From assembly GCF_001039355.2 (NCBI RefSeq), contig NW_019775633.1:131227-195226 (forward strand): a stretch of DNA of 64,000 nt, in the 5' to 3' direction. This document shows positions 37,242 through 48,696 of this stretch, one piece after another (the stretch's first letter is position 1; each line of letters starts with the position of its first letter). Origin of the DNA: Lingula anatina (lineage: Eukaryota > Brachiopoda > Lingulata > Lingulida > Lingulidae). Under the pieces are notes generated by a model. The model was not told the DNA's origin. It made no database searches and saw nothing but the letters and a program-made list of their open reading frames with translations. A program made the position numbers and the translations under genes.

Positions 37242-40200
37242 TTATTTCACTTGAAAAGTGTACTGCATTCCATCCAGAGAGTTAAACGACTTCTCCACCA
37301 AGCGTCTGGTCACCGTGACCCAGCGTCCGGCTATGATGTGACTGTCTATCATTTCGTCAAAACTCTTCCCGCCGTAGTCACTATCATGGTTGTACTTAAA
37401 AACGTAGTCCATAGTCACGTAACCGCCTTTAAGACAAAAGAATAATACGCTTAACTGCACATGTTGCAATGGGTGATGGGGTTGAAAGTGTTATCACTTG
37501 ACTTGAAAAATATGTCCAAGCGAAATGTGGACTGATGTCCACCCCCACCCTCCCACTCCCCGTGAGCCTCGTTTTAATTACTGACAGCGTAATGACACGA
37601 TACCCTACCACCGTGATATATATATATATATATATATATATTACGTGTAGTACGTTGTATCTTGTTTATCAGAGACGTATTTGTAATATATTCATTTAAA
37701 AGTAAAAAAAAATTCTTTTATTCCTCCAAGTCCAAGGTTAGGTTGACAATAAGCTTCCGAAAATGGTATTAAGATGTCAAAGTTTGACTTACTTTTGAAC
37801 GCTAAAGAAGCCAAACAAAATATTGCAAGTTATATTTATCGTACCCCGTTTAACAATACGTATCAGTTCTGCCAATCCACCTCCGTCCACGTGTCTACTT
37901 CCTATAGCTCCAGACATAATGACTGCATCGTATTTGTCTGGGGGAGAAATAAAGTAAAGTAAAAAGTCTGCAAACATTGAGACACTTCATGTCAAATACA
38001 AGATAACACTGGAATTCCTCTTTCAGGAACATTAATGGCAACGCCCCGTAATATCGACAGAAAATGTTAAAACTGTTATCCACTAAGCTGTAAAGGGGAA
38101 ACAGTTTTATGAGCTTTTGACGCACTGTCTATTAGAAATGCAGGGGCGGATTATTTGAAGAGGGGGTCTGCGGATGCGAAGCCGACCCTCCCCCCCCCCC
38201 CCCCATCATGTTGGCGTGGGGTACGGGGTATAATTCCTTGGTATTTTAGAGGGCGAAAGGTGCCATTTAATACAGTTAAGAACTATGTTTCATCCAATCA
38301 AAAATTCCTATTTCAAGCGGGGACCATTTGTGTGATATTTTCCAGAAATCGAAAGGGACCCTCTGCGAGTAGTTAATCCGCCATTGAAATAAAGCCTGTT
38401 TGCCTTTTAACTCTATTAGTACGTACCGTCGGCGATATCCAATCGTTCAGGCCCAATGAAAGCTTGAATCAGTTTCTTGTAGACGCCCTTCTGTTCTGCC
38501 TGCTCCAACATTTCCTTGGAGGCATCCAGAGCGTGGAGGTTGTGGAAACCACGCTTTGAGAGCTGAAACATGGAACAATTGAAATAATGAAAAGGGTTGG
38601 CCCGTTCACGTGGGAGGGGGGGGGGGAGTGGGGAGGGGGCAGGATTTTTATTAGGATGTGAAGGGGGTGCAAGGATAAACGAAGAAAGATGGGCAAATGC
38701 ATGGTATGCAGCAATCTTACTATAATATATTGGAGACAGAAATGAAAAATTCTTGATCCTCTCTTTTTATTTTTTAAGTTTATACCCTAAAAAAGCTGAA
38801 GAAGAAGAATTTGCCTTTGAATCTGTCATTGTTGTTTGTTTATAAACAGTTTGTTTAAATTACACCAATATCCCCCTTTTGAAATTAGAATTTTGAAGAG
38901 CTGAATCAGTTCTTAACTGCACCAAATGGTACCCGTTTGCCCTCCAAAACACCGAACCCCACACCAAGAGGCAAGGGTCGGCTTCGCATCCGAGGCCTGT
39001 CATACCTAAAATAAAAACTGGACCCTCTTCAAATAACCCTTGATCCGCCCCCCGTCTTTGCCTCTAGTACATCGGAACTCTACCAGCTGTTTCGATAACG
39101 ACTCGTACCTAATCACCAATCACTCTCAAAATGCAGTGGTTGGGATGGCAATTGTGTTAGTTGAGAAAAAGGTAAAAGAACACATATTCATAGGTTGCCT
39201 TTTTCCTTTGACGTCAGTATACCATGATGCCATTCAAATACTACTCGCCTCTTGTCCCGCCAATCCAGTCCCGCAGCAAACGTCCAGAATGAGGGCATCT
39301 TTCTTCCCTCCAAGCAGTTTCTCCAGCTCGGCAGCGTTATTACTGGGACAATAATAAGCGAGTTCTGCTACATCCTGGGAAGAAAAAGATCGTTTCACTA
39401 AAAATGACACATCTAACGGCCTGTACTGAGCAAAAACGTAAACACGCCATATGAATTATTTATATAACATGTAATGGGCTACCTAAGGGTTCATCCATAT
39501 TATCGTCGTTTCCACATATCTACAAACCGTACGCAAGGGGGCGGGGCAGGTAAAAGTCTAGTATTTGTAAACTTGACGATAGAAATGAATGATCCCTAAA
39601 GTTTTAAAGGTCAACATTTTAGAAAAAAAATTCAGTCCATATATATATAAAATACATACAATTAATATCAACAAAACATATGCACTAAGATAAAATACTC
39701 TTCTTTTTCTGCTTTATCATCACCTCATGCGCTTCAGCACACAAGGGGTCAATCGTTCATTACCAATTCTGCAGCATCTTTAATTGGTTCGAGTTTGACG
39801 CCATTACCTTTGACACCATCGTAGGTCGATGTGTCACTGGGAATGCCCCCTAATTTAGTGACTGGCGTCTGTAGATAAATTGATTTTTTTTTAGAATTTG
39901 GAGGCTAAAAGCACCAGAGTTGTCTGGTTCTAATAGCGAGGTCCGATGTTTTGTTCGTGTACTGCGTTTAACCCGTTCAGAGGTTGGGTTTCGTCATATT
40001 TTTAATGCTTCGTTATTCTTTAGATTGTTTATAGGATTATTTCTTAAAATTTGCTTTCTTTGCGACGTAAGACTTTGTCGTCAATTTTCTAATGTGATGA
40101 AAAGTTATGGGGTTAAATGAAAATCTACAATATGGTGTGTGCAACACACGGATCTGCAAGCTCTCGCCAAGTACCAAACCTTGTCATAATCCTTAGCCCA

Positions 40201-40293
40201 AGATGCGTAGATCTTCCCGACTTCGTCTCTTGTTATGCCACGTTTGTTAAATAGGTCCACAATTGGATGACTTTTTTCCACTTTTTCGGCCAT
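37242..40293 (-). CDS. METTL27: METTL27-like methyltransferase, copy C
   Basis: complement(join(37242..37426, 37845..37937, 38427..38562, 39249..39374, 40180..40293)), 654 nt, 217 residues. Sister of copy B: exon 1 reads MAEKVEKSHPIVDLF, motif I LILDVCCGTGLAG, exon 3 HALDAS and KEMLEQAEQKGVYKK, exon 5 GRWVTVTRRLVEKSFNSLDG ending FQVK. Intron 2 uses the GC donor (CAAGAG|GCGAGT). Exon 4 has changes at positions otherwise constant in the array: IGSRHV for CGHV/SGHV, and VKR for VKP just before the intron, so the catalytic pocket may differ. Intron 4 lacks the transposon of copy B. Frame and splice sites intact. Confidence 0.88.
37617..37641. repeat. TA microsatellite
   Basis: Uninterrupted TA units in intron 4 of copy C. 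Confidence 0.8.
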
Positions 40294-41977
40294 TCTTTTA
40301 GTGAACTATTGCCTGCAGTCGTCTTAGGTACCTAGACGCTACTGTTCAGCTGTCCTTGGGGTCGTCTGCCGCGGAAGACCGCTTTGATCATTAAGTAGGA
40401 TTTTGGCTCGAAGGCGTGATTGTAAGGCAAAGAAAAAAAAACCGTTATCATTTCTTCTTGTTTTTAATTATTTTTATTCTTAAGGATCGGGTGAACCATG
40501 TTCACAAAACATTTCTGCCACTGAAATCACCGGTACTTTGTAATTTGTAATAAGATAGGCATGAAGAATAAAAAATTATTTAGGCTACCGGGTTACAATT
40601 GTCGCTCGCAATTATTGATAAATATCGTAGTGGATAAACCAATGTTTTTTATAAAGTGCCTCCGACAGTCCATATTTACCTTCTCAAAGTAGTGCGATAA
40701 CTATGTGTGGATAATGTCTGACATCGGTACAGGTGGCGTATTCTCACTGGCAAGATTATGAACTAGTGCATTTGTATTTTTGCTAAGTAAATTGACATTT
40801 AATACATATAACAAAACTGTCATTGCTTTATCACTCTACGTTAATGTATAGTTCCATTGAACACCTTATAACTTTATATTTGTGGCCAGCTGAGTAATGT
40901 GACATTCATTCCACATGAAAATTCTCGCTGTAAACAATATAGAAAAATGGGTGATAAATTAGGCAGAGGCATATATGTGAACATCCAATAAAAATTTATC
41001 TTTGGTCCTGACTCAGGGAACAATAACTTATAACTTTAGACTTTCTTGCTTAACTGTCACCGAATTTTAATAGCCTCTCCTTGCCACCACCAAGAGACCG
41101 AACCTTGTCTGGTTAGGGCAGGTCACGTCGAAGGAGGACGAAGACGCGGACGACAAAACAAAAGCTAGTCTGACAACGTGAAAGAGTCGACAGCAGTGAC
41201 TATGCCACAGCTCCTGAAGCAGGCCATCAACAGACCAGACGATGTAACAGCCAAAGGAATTATTGATTTGAAAGAATTTTAAAAGAAGCTTTTAAATTTT
41301 GATTCCTTCTGTAGTCTACGATCACCTAGCTCTTTTGTCTTGTTGGCATTCAAGGTCAGGTAAAAATTATCCCTAGTTCCGGTATAATATCCCGGTATTT
41401 GATATATTTGAAAAAGATTTGTGGCCGTTATTTTATGTCAATTAATATGTACAAATTAATAACACGTGTTCTTGAAATAAATTTGTTTTATTTTTAAATT
41501 GGTATATAGAAAACTTATCTTATGCACTAATTGCATGAAATGGCGTGGAACTGCACAGCTTAAAAAATAACTAGACGGTAGTAAAGACGTCAAGTCACGT
41601 GGTTGGTACAGATTTTATTTTTATTAAGTCTATTTATTTTGAGAGAGTAGCAAATGTCATGAGCAACAGCTCCACCCGGTTCACTGATTTTTTTTACCAA
41701 GCAACTCCAGGTTTATAGTTGTTAAGGGTAATAGTCGGTTTTTATCAATCTTTTATCCTTGATATGTATCTCCTTTTAACACAGTCTTAAACTTATTCAT
41801 CTCTCACTATATACTTTTTAATGCTTTTATCAATACAACGACACTTTAACAGGTAGTGGACTTCCATGTTATATATTTATTGGCTAAATAATTTTTTCTA
41901 AAAGCCATGGTGGGATTGTATTTAGGGTCACACTGTAGCAACTGAAATGCGGCACAATCCTATCTTCGCCACTGCAT
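40294..41977. repeat. 5' flank of copy C, duplicate of 35.8-37.0 kb
   Basis: Matches the flank of copy B as far as about 41520, including a second reverse-transcriptase tail (41077-41270); beyond that the sequence is unique. A minus-strand AATAAA at 41876-41881 lies about 97 bases beyond copy D's stop codon. No gene seen. Confidence 0.75.
41077..41270 (+). mobile_element. LINE reverse-transcriptase 3' tail remnant (duplicate)
   Basis: Encodes VEGGRRRGRQ, then SDNVKES, and MPQLLKQA with stops. It is the paralogue of 36599-36830 by segmental duplication, not an independent insertion. Confidence 0.65.
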
Positions 41978-44900
41978 TTACTTCACTTGAAAGCTATACT
42001 GTACGCCACTTAGTCTATTGGACAACAGCTCCACCCGGCGTCTGGTCACCGTGACCCAGCGTCCGGCCATGATGTGGCTGTCAATCATTTCGTCCCAGCT
42101 CTTATCGCCGTATTCACTTCCATGTGTGTACTTGTCAATGCTTTCCATGACCACGTAGCCGCCTTAAATTAAAAATGGAGATTGTAATTAATTCTTTTCT
42201 GTCATTTTTGGGACTTAATTTTGCCATATTTCGAGGTGGAAGAATAAAGATCGGAATTAGTCTGTCTGACGTTCCCGGAATACCATATTCTAGCGGAATC
42301 GGGGATCGTCTTAACATTTATTATATTGTCAGTCTGTAGGTCTACTATTCCTGGTACAACCTAATCTTGCTTTAGGATATTTGTCCCACGTCAAATGCCA
42401 TGTTTACCTCGTATTATCGCCTGATATCTTCTTTGCGAATATTTTTCTAGCAGGTTATAAATGAGGGGAGTGGGTTGAAATATAACTAAGTCACAAACTA
42501 AGTCATTTACTTGACCAATGAGCAATCTTGTTTCATAACGGTATATAATATCGACATTATTTCAGGTAGCAGTCATTTGACTGCAATCCACTTTCTGCGA
42601 TAACTGGTCAGCACATCCAGCGATAAACGGGGTTTCAGAAGTATTAAAATATATACAGACTACGATAAACCGCCTTACTCTTGAAATTAAAACAGTAATT
42701 TATTTATTTATTTATTTATAAGAGTTTCCGACAGTTCATTTTATCTTACCAGGTTTAACAAAACGTATCATTTCTGCCAATCCACCTCCGTTCACGTGAC
42801 CACATCCTACAGCTCCTGACATAATGACCGCGTCGTAAGTGTCTGGGGGAGAAAAAACGTAATTAAAAAAAAACACTCTCCAATCATTTGGGACATTCCG
42901 CATTGTACTGATATATAACATTAAACAGATTAAAGTGGGAGCAGATATCATAAGCTTTCTACATTTATTCTATAATACATGTTCCACAAGTAGACCTACT
43001 CACCGTCGGCGATGTCTACACGGTTGGTACCAATAGTGGCATTGATCAGTTTCTTATACAGGCCCTTCTGTCTTGCCTGCTCAAGCATGTCCTTGGACGC
43101 ATCCAAGCCGTGCAGATTGTGGAAGCCTCGCTTTGAAAGCTGAAAAATGCAGAGCGATTAAGTAAAAAGCACATCTGTTCACTTAGAATCTGAACTGTAA
43201 AATTGGTAGTTATTAACTTAAAACAGGTAAAAGATAATCTCAAAAGCAATACAGGCCGATGTCAGTTTTTTTTTTTGGGGGGGCGTCTCAATAGTTCGAA
43301 GGTTCTTTGGTCCGAAGGATCGTTGGTCCGAAAAATGGTAACATTTTCATCGGTTTTCTAATCAAGGTTTCGTTGGTCCGAAGGTTCCATAGTGAACATT
43401 CGGACCAATGAACATTCGGACTTTTGAACCTTCGGACTATTGCTACGGCCCCGATTTAGGACATATACATGCAAGTGACACTAACACTATTCACTCTCTT
43501 TCTCCCATTTGGCCTTTTGATGCAGCCGATGGGATCACTATTTTGTAAGTTTGGCAAAAGTAAAATAAATCATATCTAGATTTCAGTATTTTTCTTTCGT
43601 CATACAAGCTTTAGGGAATAACATGTAATTAGGGGAGACCGGGGCTAGTTGGACCCCGGGGTAAGTTGCCCCCCCCCAAAAAAAAAAAATGAAAAAGTAA
43701 CTACGGGGTGAACAAATTGATCACATCATTTAGTAAAGTGACCGTATCCAATAGTGCTAAGAAAGCGCAGGTCGTAAAGAAGTTTTATTTAGGCAGTTTT
43801 ATTTAGGAGTTCAAATGAAAGAATTTAGCATCTTAAAGTAACTTTATTAAAGAGACTTAAAAATGTCTTTCATATGCGTTCGATCGAATATAGTATGTAT
43901 GTATAGGGCATCAATCTGAAGCTCATTGTTTCAAGTTTTACAGAAATGCATCATCGTTGTTCATTCTAGCACCAAAAATGACTGCGATACTTTAAAATGA
44001 AAAATGTGCACCCGGGGCTAGTTGCCCCCCCCCCCCCCCCCCCTTGACTCGGGGCAAGTTGGAGCCTCATATAGACCACAATCCTTTGCGTGCAACAGAG
44101 GTTAAAACAAATTTAAGTTTAAAACTAAATTTGTTAGTTTTGTTTAAAACGAAAATTTATTATTCGTTTTCATTCATTGAAAAATCTGCTTTATATCATT
44201 ATTAGTTTATTTTTAATTAAAACAAAAGTTTTATTAATAGATATTTTGGTTCGTGCAACACACACCGTGACGTACAGAAACCTCAATAAATCTGCTTCAT
44301 TTGAACTATTTATTTATAAAATCCATTTAATAAATCAAAAATGTGTAAAATGTATTTCAAAGCGTTTATATGTGATACTTACTTCATTTTCGTATAGGGT
44401 GTCAACTTGCCCCCCTGACGTCAATTGCGTTTTGTTTTTTGTCAAATTGTGAGCCACCTGGCATTATATTTGAAAAATAATGATGTTGCACACGTAGCTA
44501 AGTTCATGAGGCTTACTTAGAAACCGGTTTTGTTACTCTAACACATTCCAAGTTGGCTCTACAAGGCAAAAAGTGTCTAACTGGGCCAACAAGCCCCGGG
44601 CTCTGTAACTCAAAAGCATCGCGTATTGCGAATAGCGATGTCACATAGAGGCTACAGTGTATTATATGTGGCGAGTATGGGCGAGTTATGGAATCGAGAC
44701 GCTTGCGCTCGGTCGCAATGGGTGATGCTTTCGAGATACGGGCCCCGGTCATCCCTACTACTCGCCTCTTGTCCCACCAATCCAGTTCCGCAACAAACGT
44801 CCAGAATGAGGGCATCTCTCTTCTCTCCGAGTAATTTCTCCAGCTCTGCAGCATTATTACTGGGAGAAAAATAGCTGAGGTCTACTATATCCTGGAAAGT

Positions 44901-45443
44901 AAACGTGTACTTTAAACGACGCTTCCTGAAACCCGTCTTGATCTCAGTATAGGATTGGTAACGTCATATTTTCACTTTCTTTTTTGATCATTTATAAAAG
45001 AAAATTCTACCGCACAGAGAACGAGTCTCATTTTGTGAAATGTGCCTTTTTACCAACAACATGTGTAATGTATGTTGTTACGAAATAGCTGAATTAAATG
45101 GATCTATAAACAATACAATACAACACTGTTATGCAAATATGCACCATACGACTGTAGTAGCCTCTACCAGGGTCACAGATGGATTTTTCAAATGTCATCA
45201 CAGAAATAACTTTGGCTAATTCATGACTAGGATTCTCTACTGTGTGATGTGCAGGAAAAATACATATAATTAAGCCGCGATCCCGGATGAGGGAACGGCT
45301 GCGCGGCATTTCGCCAAGCATCAAACCTTGTCATAATCCTTGGCCCATGTTGAGTATAACTTGGCCGTCTCTTCTCTGGTGATATCACGTCGTTTGAACT
45401 GGTAGAGGACCGGGTGGCTTTTTTCCACTTGTTGTTCAGCCAT
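41978..45443 (-). CDS. METTL27: METTL27-like methyltransferase, copy D
   Basis: complement(join(41978..42162, 42750..42842, 43004..43139, 44766..44891, 45327..45443)), 657 nt, 218 residues (exon 1 has 39 codons, starting MAEQQVEKSHPVLYQF). Motif I is LILDVCCGTGLVG; exon 3 HGLDASKDMLEQARQKGLYKK; exon 4 YDAVIMSGAVGCGHVNGGG; exon 5 GRWVTVTRRRVELLSNRLSG, with RRR replacing the usual RRL, ending FQVK. Intron 2 has the GC donor and is enlarged by a composite inverted-repeat element inserted close to the donor. Close duplicate of copy F. The head-to-head neighbour is copy E, with start codons about 985 bases apart. Frame intact. Confidence 0.88.
42699..42720. repeat. TTTA microsatellite in intron 4 of copy D
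   Basis: TTTA units sit in intron 4 just beyond exon 4, at the same place as the longer run in copy F (about 50776-50822), supporting duplication of D and F. Confidence 0.7.
43270..43452. repeat. Foldback repeat of GGTCCGAAGG/CCTTCGGACC units
   Basis: The left half has repeated TTGGTCCGAAGG and the right half ACATTCGGACCAATGAAC and CCTTCGGACTATTG, the inverted counterparts. A fragment with similar wording is near 8385-8405. Ends approximate; no coding frame. Confidence 0.55.
43633..44756. mobile_element. Composite inverted-repeat element in intron 2 of copy D
   Basis: Starts AGGGGAGACCGGGGCTAGTT and ends GGGCCCCGGTCATCCCT, so the outer ends match in inverse orientation (GACCGGGGC). The main body (43633-44598) resembles 31009-31560 in reverse; the rest (44598-44745) is the 148-bp MITE below. 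In copy F the flanks (AACATGAAAA / TACTACTTGCC) are adjacent, which makes this an insertion after duplication of D and F. No transposase frame seen. Confidence 0.65.
44598..44745. mobile_element. 148-bp palindromic MITE
   Basis: GGGCTCTGTAACTCAAAAGC at the left and GCTTTCGAGATACGGGCCC at the right are inverted repeats. The whole unit matches 62059-62207 in the opposite orientation. Confidence 0.7.
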
Positions 45444-46427
45444 TATTCTTGTGAATTGTGAAATCCTGTACACTTACAGTCTATATCCCTACTGAGGTCA
45501 GTAGCGTTCAGGGCATAGATTTGGTCGCAAGGCAAAGCAAAATAATTATGTTTCATCGTTATCAGTTTCGCATACCTCTTCTGCCACAAAATTTGGGTAC
45601 GTGGAATATTCATATTTTACTTTGGTTCGAGTTCAAAGTGATTGTTAATTTTCTGTATGTTTCAAGGCCTCAAGGACATTACAAATACGTTTAAAACTTG
45701 ATTTTTGTTTTTTATATGTTGGAAATATTAAGTTATATTTTTGCAACATGGACTAAAAATAAACAGCTTTTCTGCCTGTCCTGACTGGTACGCTTGGCAG
45801 CCTAGCTTTAGGCTACACCTCCGTTGTCAATCACCGTTACTATGGGGGGCGTCTTGGTGTGTAGAGCGGCGTCCACGCACGTCGGATGGCATTGTCCTCT
45901 GCTTGCACCTCAAGTAATTTGCTTTTTGTTTGTTAGCGCTTCCTTAACAGTGCACAAACTCCTACTGCGACAGAGACAATCATATTTAATTTCGTCAGTG
46001 AAACGAGAGTACAGTAGGTACTCAATTTATTTTATTAGAGTCTCGCCCATAGGATAAAATATAAAAACAACAAAAGTTAAAACATTCATAACAACAGGCA
46101 GTTCTATAGAGAACTATGAGAGACCAAAAACTAATTACAGTTTAAATACATAAAATTTCTTCTTAATCCTAAGAAAAGGCTACAGGCTTTGGCAGATAGC
46201 TTTAGAATAGAATAAATAGAATTTAATATTCAAACGCAGTCGATACAGATGTTTTTCAGTTATACAATGCGGGCAGCTTTCCATTACTTATTTCCTACAC
46301 TGTACACATGTTTTATCCTAAAGCTACCATGCAATGCGGGCAGCACCAGCACTAGCACTAGGTGCCAGCAGACGACAAAGCAGATTCTAGGTAACTAACA
46401 CTTCAAAACTGCTTCACAAACGAAAGG
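45444..46427. promoter_or_regulatory. Head-to-head intergenic region between copies D and E
   Basis: About 985 bases separate the start codons of copy D (minus) and copy E (plus). No gene is recognised. It would contain both promoters, but no confident TATA or initiator element can be assigned. Confidence 0.4.
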
Positions 46428-48696
46428 ATGGCTAAAATAGAGGAGAAAATGCTACCAATTTACGTTGAGCTTAACAGACCAGGCATCACAACTGAAGAGG
46501 TGGAGGACGTTTATGCCAGATGGGCCAAAGATTACGACAAGGTGAGATAATCCACTTTTTTGTCCTTGCATGGTGACACTGCATGGACGCGAAGACAAAG
46601 GCATATTTGAGGAACAAACATTGTTCAATGCACTTCCCCCTTACCATGTTTTCTCACTGTCTCTCAGAGTTGTCATCGGTTAACGTCAACATGCACAATC
46701 AGATAAATCTGACGTATTATGAAGTTTTATGATTTGTAGACTGCATTGACACACTAACTGGTTAATTCTGGAACTTAAGCTCGTTATTCATTATCGTTTT
46801 TTTTCTTGTCGGGTTTCTTTCTGAAAATGTCATCTAGTACTAACAGAAAAAAGGGAAAAAAGAGACAAAATAGACAGATAAAAGGAAACACCGACATGAC
46901 CTCCTTGGCGGAGGTGAGAGATTTATGCATTGAATACAAACATGATAAAACGTTCAGATGATATTGTTGAACGCAAATGTTAAATTTTTTAAAATATCTC
47001 TTTCAAGGATATGGCAGATCTCAATTACTTCGTGTCAAGTAACAATGCTTATGTGGTGGAGAAAGCGTTAAAGCACAAAAATGATGCCCTTATTTTAGAT
47101 GCCGCCTGCGGGACTGGTTTAGTTGGTGTAGAAGTAAGTGGTTTTCTTTTGAATGAGTAATATATCACAGTACATGCAAACTAGAAAAATACTGAAAATA
47201 TAAAAGCACGCAGAGAGCGCAGACCTACGCCAATGATGGATCGTGGTAGTTGAGAGCACAATCATTGCAAAGAATGTCAAGGTCATTGGTCCTATCTATC
47301 AAAGGCTAATAATCCTTTCCAAATTATTTATACAAATGATGAACTGCATCACCACCAAAAATTATTCACTTTTCAGCTAGCCTACTCGTGACCATCTTGA
47401 CAATTTCATTGAAACCCAGCCGTGTTTTAATGTAGTTGACAAACAAATAAACAGGAAAATAGACAATACATATTGGTGGAGGAAATAAAAAACGAGCTAG
47501 ATCAACCTGTTGTGCGAAATTTTGCGACTGGTTGAAGTTTAATTATTTAAGGTTTGGTGTAAAATCATTTCATCTGCTTCAGTTTGACTATTTTTTTAAA
47601 GCTAAAATAAACTGTATTCTATATGTCTTAGCTAACAAAGCGTGGTTTCCACAACCTCCACGGCCTGGATAGGTCAACTGCAATGCTTGAGCAGGCAAAA
47701 CAGAAGGGCATCTACAAGAAAATGATGTGTTCCTCACTTGGCCCAAACAGGTTGGGTATCCCGGACGGTACGTATCGATTGTTGTGATGTTTACTCAGTA
47801 CGTAAACAGTTCTGTTGCTATCTGAGTTGATTGTTGGGTGGAACATTTACAGTGAATGGCTACGGGTCCTCTGTGTTCAAATTTGCCTTGTGAGTGTTTC
47901 AGGACGTGTGCAGTGTACAGTTATTCGTATTGACCGAACTTGCCTTGAGAAACCAAACTTGATTTTCAAGAGAGCGTGTCGTGACTTCTTTTGTCACTAA
48001 ACCCAAGGTTTGTTTCATTATTCAAGTTGAGAACGTGGTAGGTATTATGACATTGATTGTCTTAATTCAACGGGAGAAGTGAGATTTAAAAAAAAATTAC
48101 TATCTTTCTTGTAACTTCCAGATACATACGATGCAGTTGTCATGTCCGGGGCTGTTGGTTCTGGACACGTGGACGGAAGTTGCTTGGAGGAATTCATTCG
48201 CATAGTTAAGCCAGGTTAAGTGATATTGGTTACAATTCGAAGAGTGAACCAAGAACGATTATTCTCAACGGCTCATTTTTTCTTAATCTAGATTATACCA
48301 CACAAATCCCCAAGAGATAATTTCATTTCGACATATGTCTTTTTTTAGTTCCAGCCATCATGTTTTGATAGATTATGGTTTCAACCGCGGACATCAAACG
48401 TCCTGGCTTCATAAATGTCGCAAGAGTCCAAATTACCTGGTAAAACAAATGCAAAACCAGTTAAACAAAGGTTTCGTCAATTGCCTCAAATCCTCTTTTT
48501 TTATCTTCCAGGCGGGTATGTGGTCATGGACACCACTTTGAAGTTTTTCCACCGTGTTAGTTACCAAGGCAAGAGTTGGGACGAAATAATTGACAACCAC
48601 ATCATGGCCGGCCGCTGGGTCACGGTGACCAGACGCCTGGTGGAGCAGTCGTTTAATTCTCTAGACGGGATACAGTACGCTTTTCGAGTAAAATAG
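46428..48696 (+). CDS. METTL27: METTL27-like methyltransferase, copy E (inverted)
   Basis: join(46428..46541, 47008..47133, 47632..47767, 48122..48214, 48512..48696), 654 nt, 217 residues. It is the only plus-strand member. Exon 1 MAKIEEKMLPIYVELNRPG; motif I LILDAACGTGLVG; exon 3 HGLDRS and MLEQAKQKGIYKK; exon 4 YDAVVMSGAVGSGHVDGSCL; exon 5 GRWVTVTRRLVEQSFNSLDG ending FRVK. All introns have GT donors, intron 2 being GTAGAA|GTAAGT. With copies G and H it forms a subgroup (VVM, GSCL, LTKRG). AATAAA at 48731-48736 is 35 bases after the stop, a likely polyadenylation signal. Frame intact. Confidence 0.9.
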
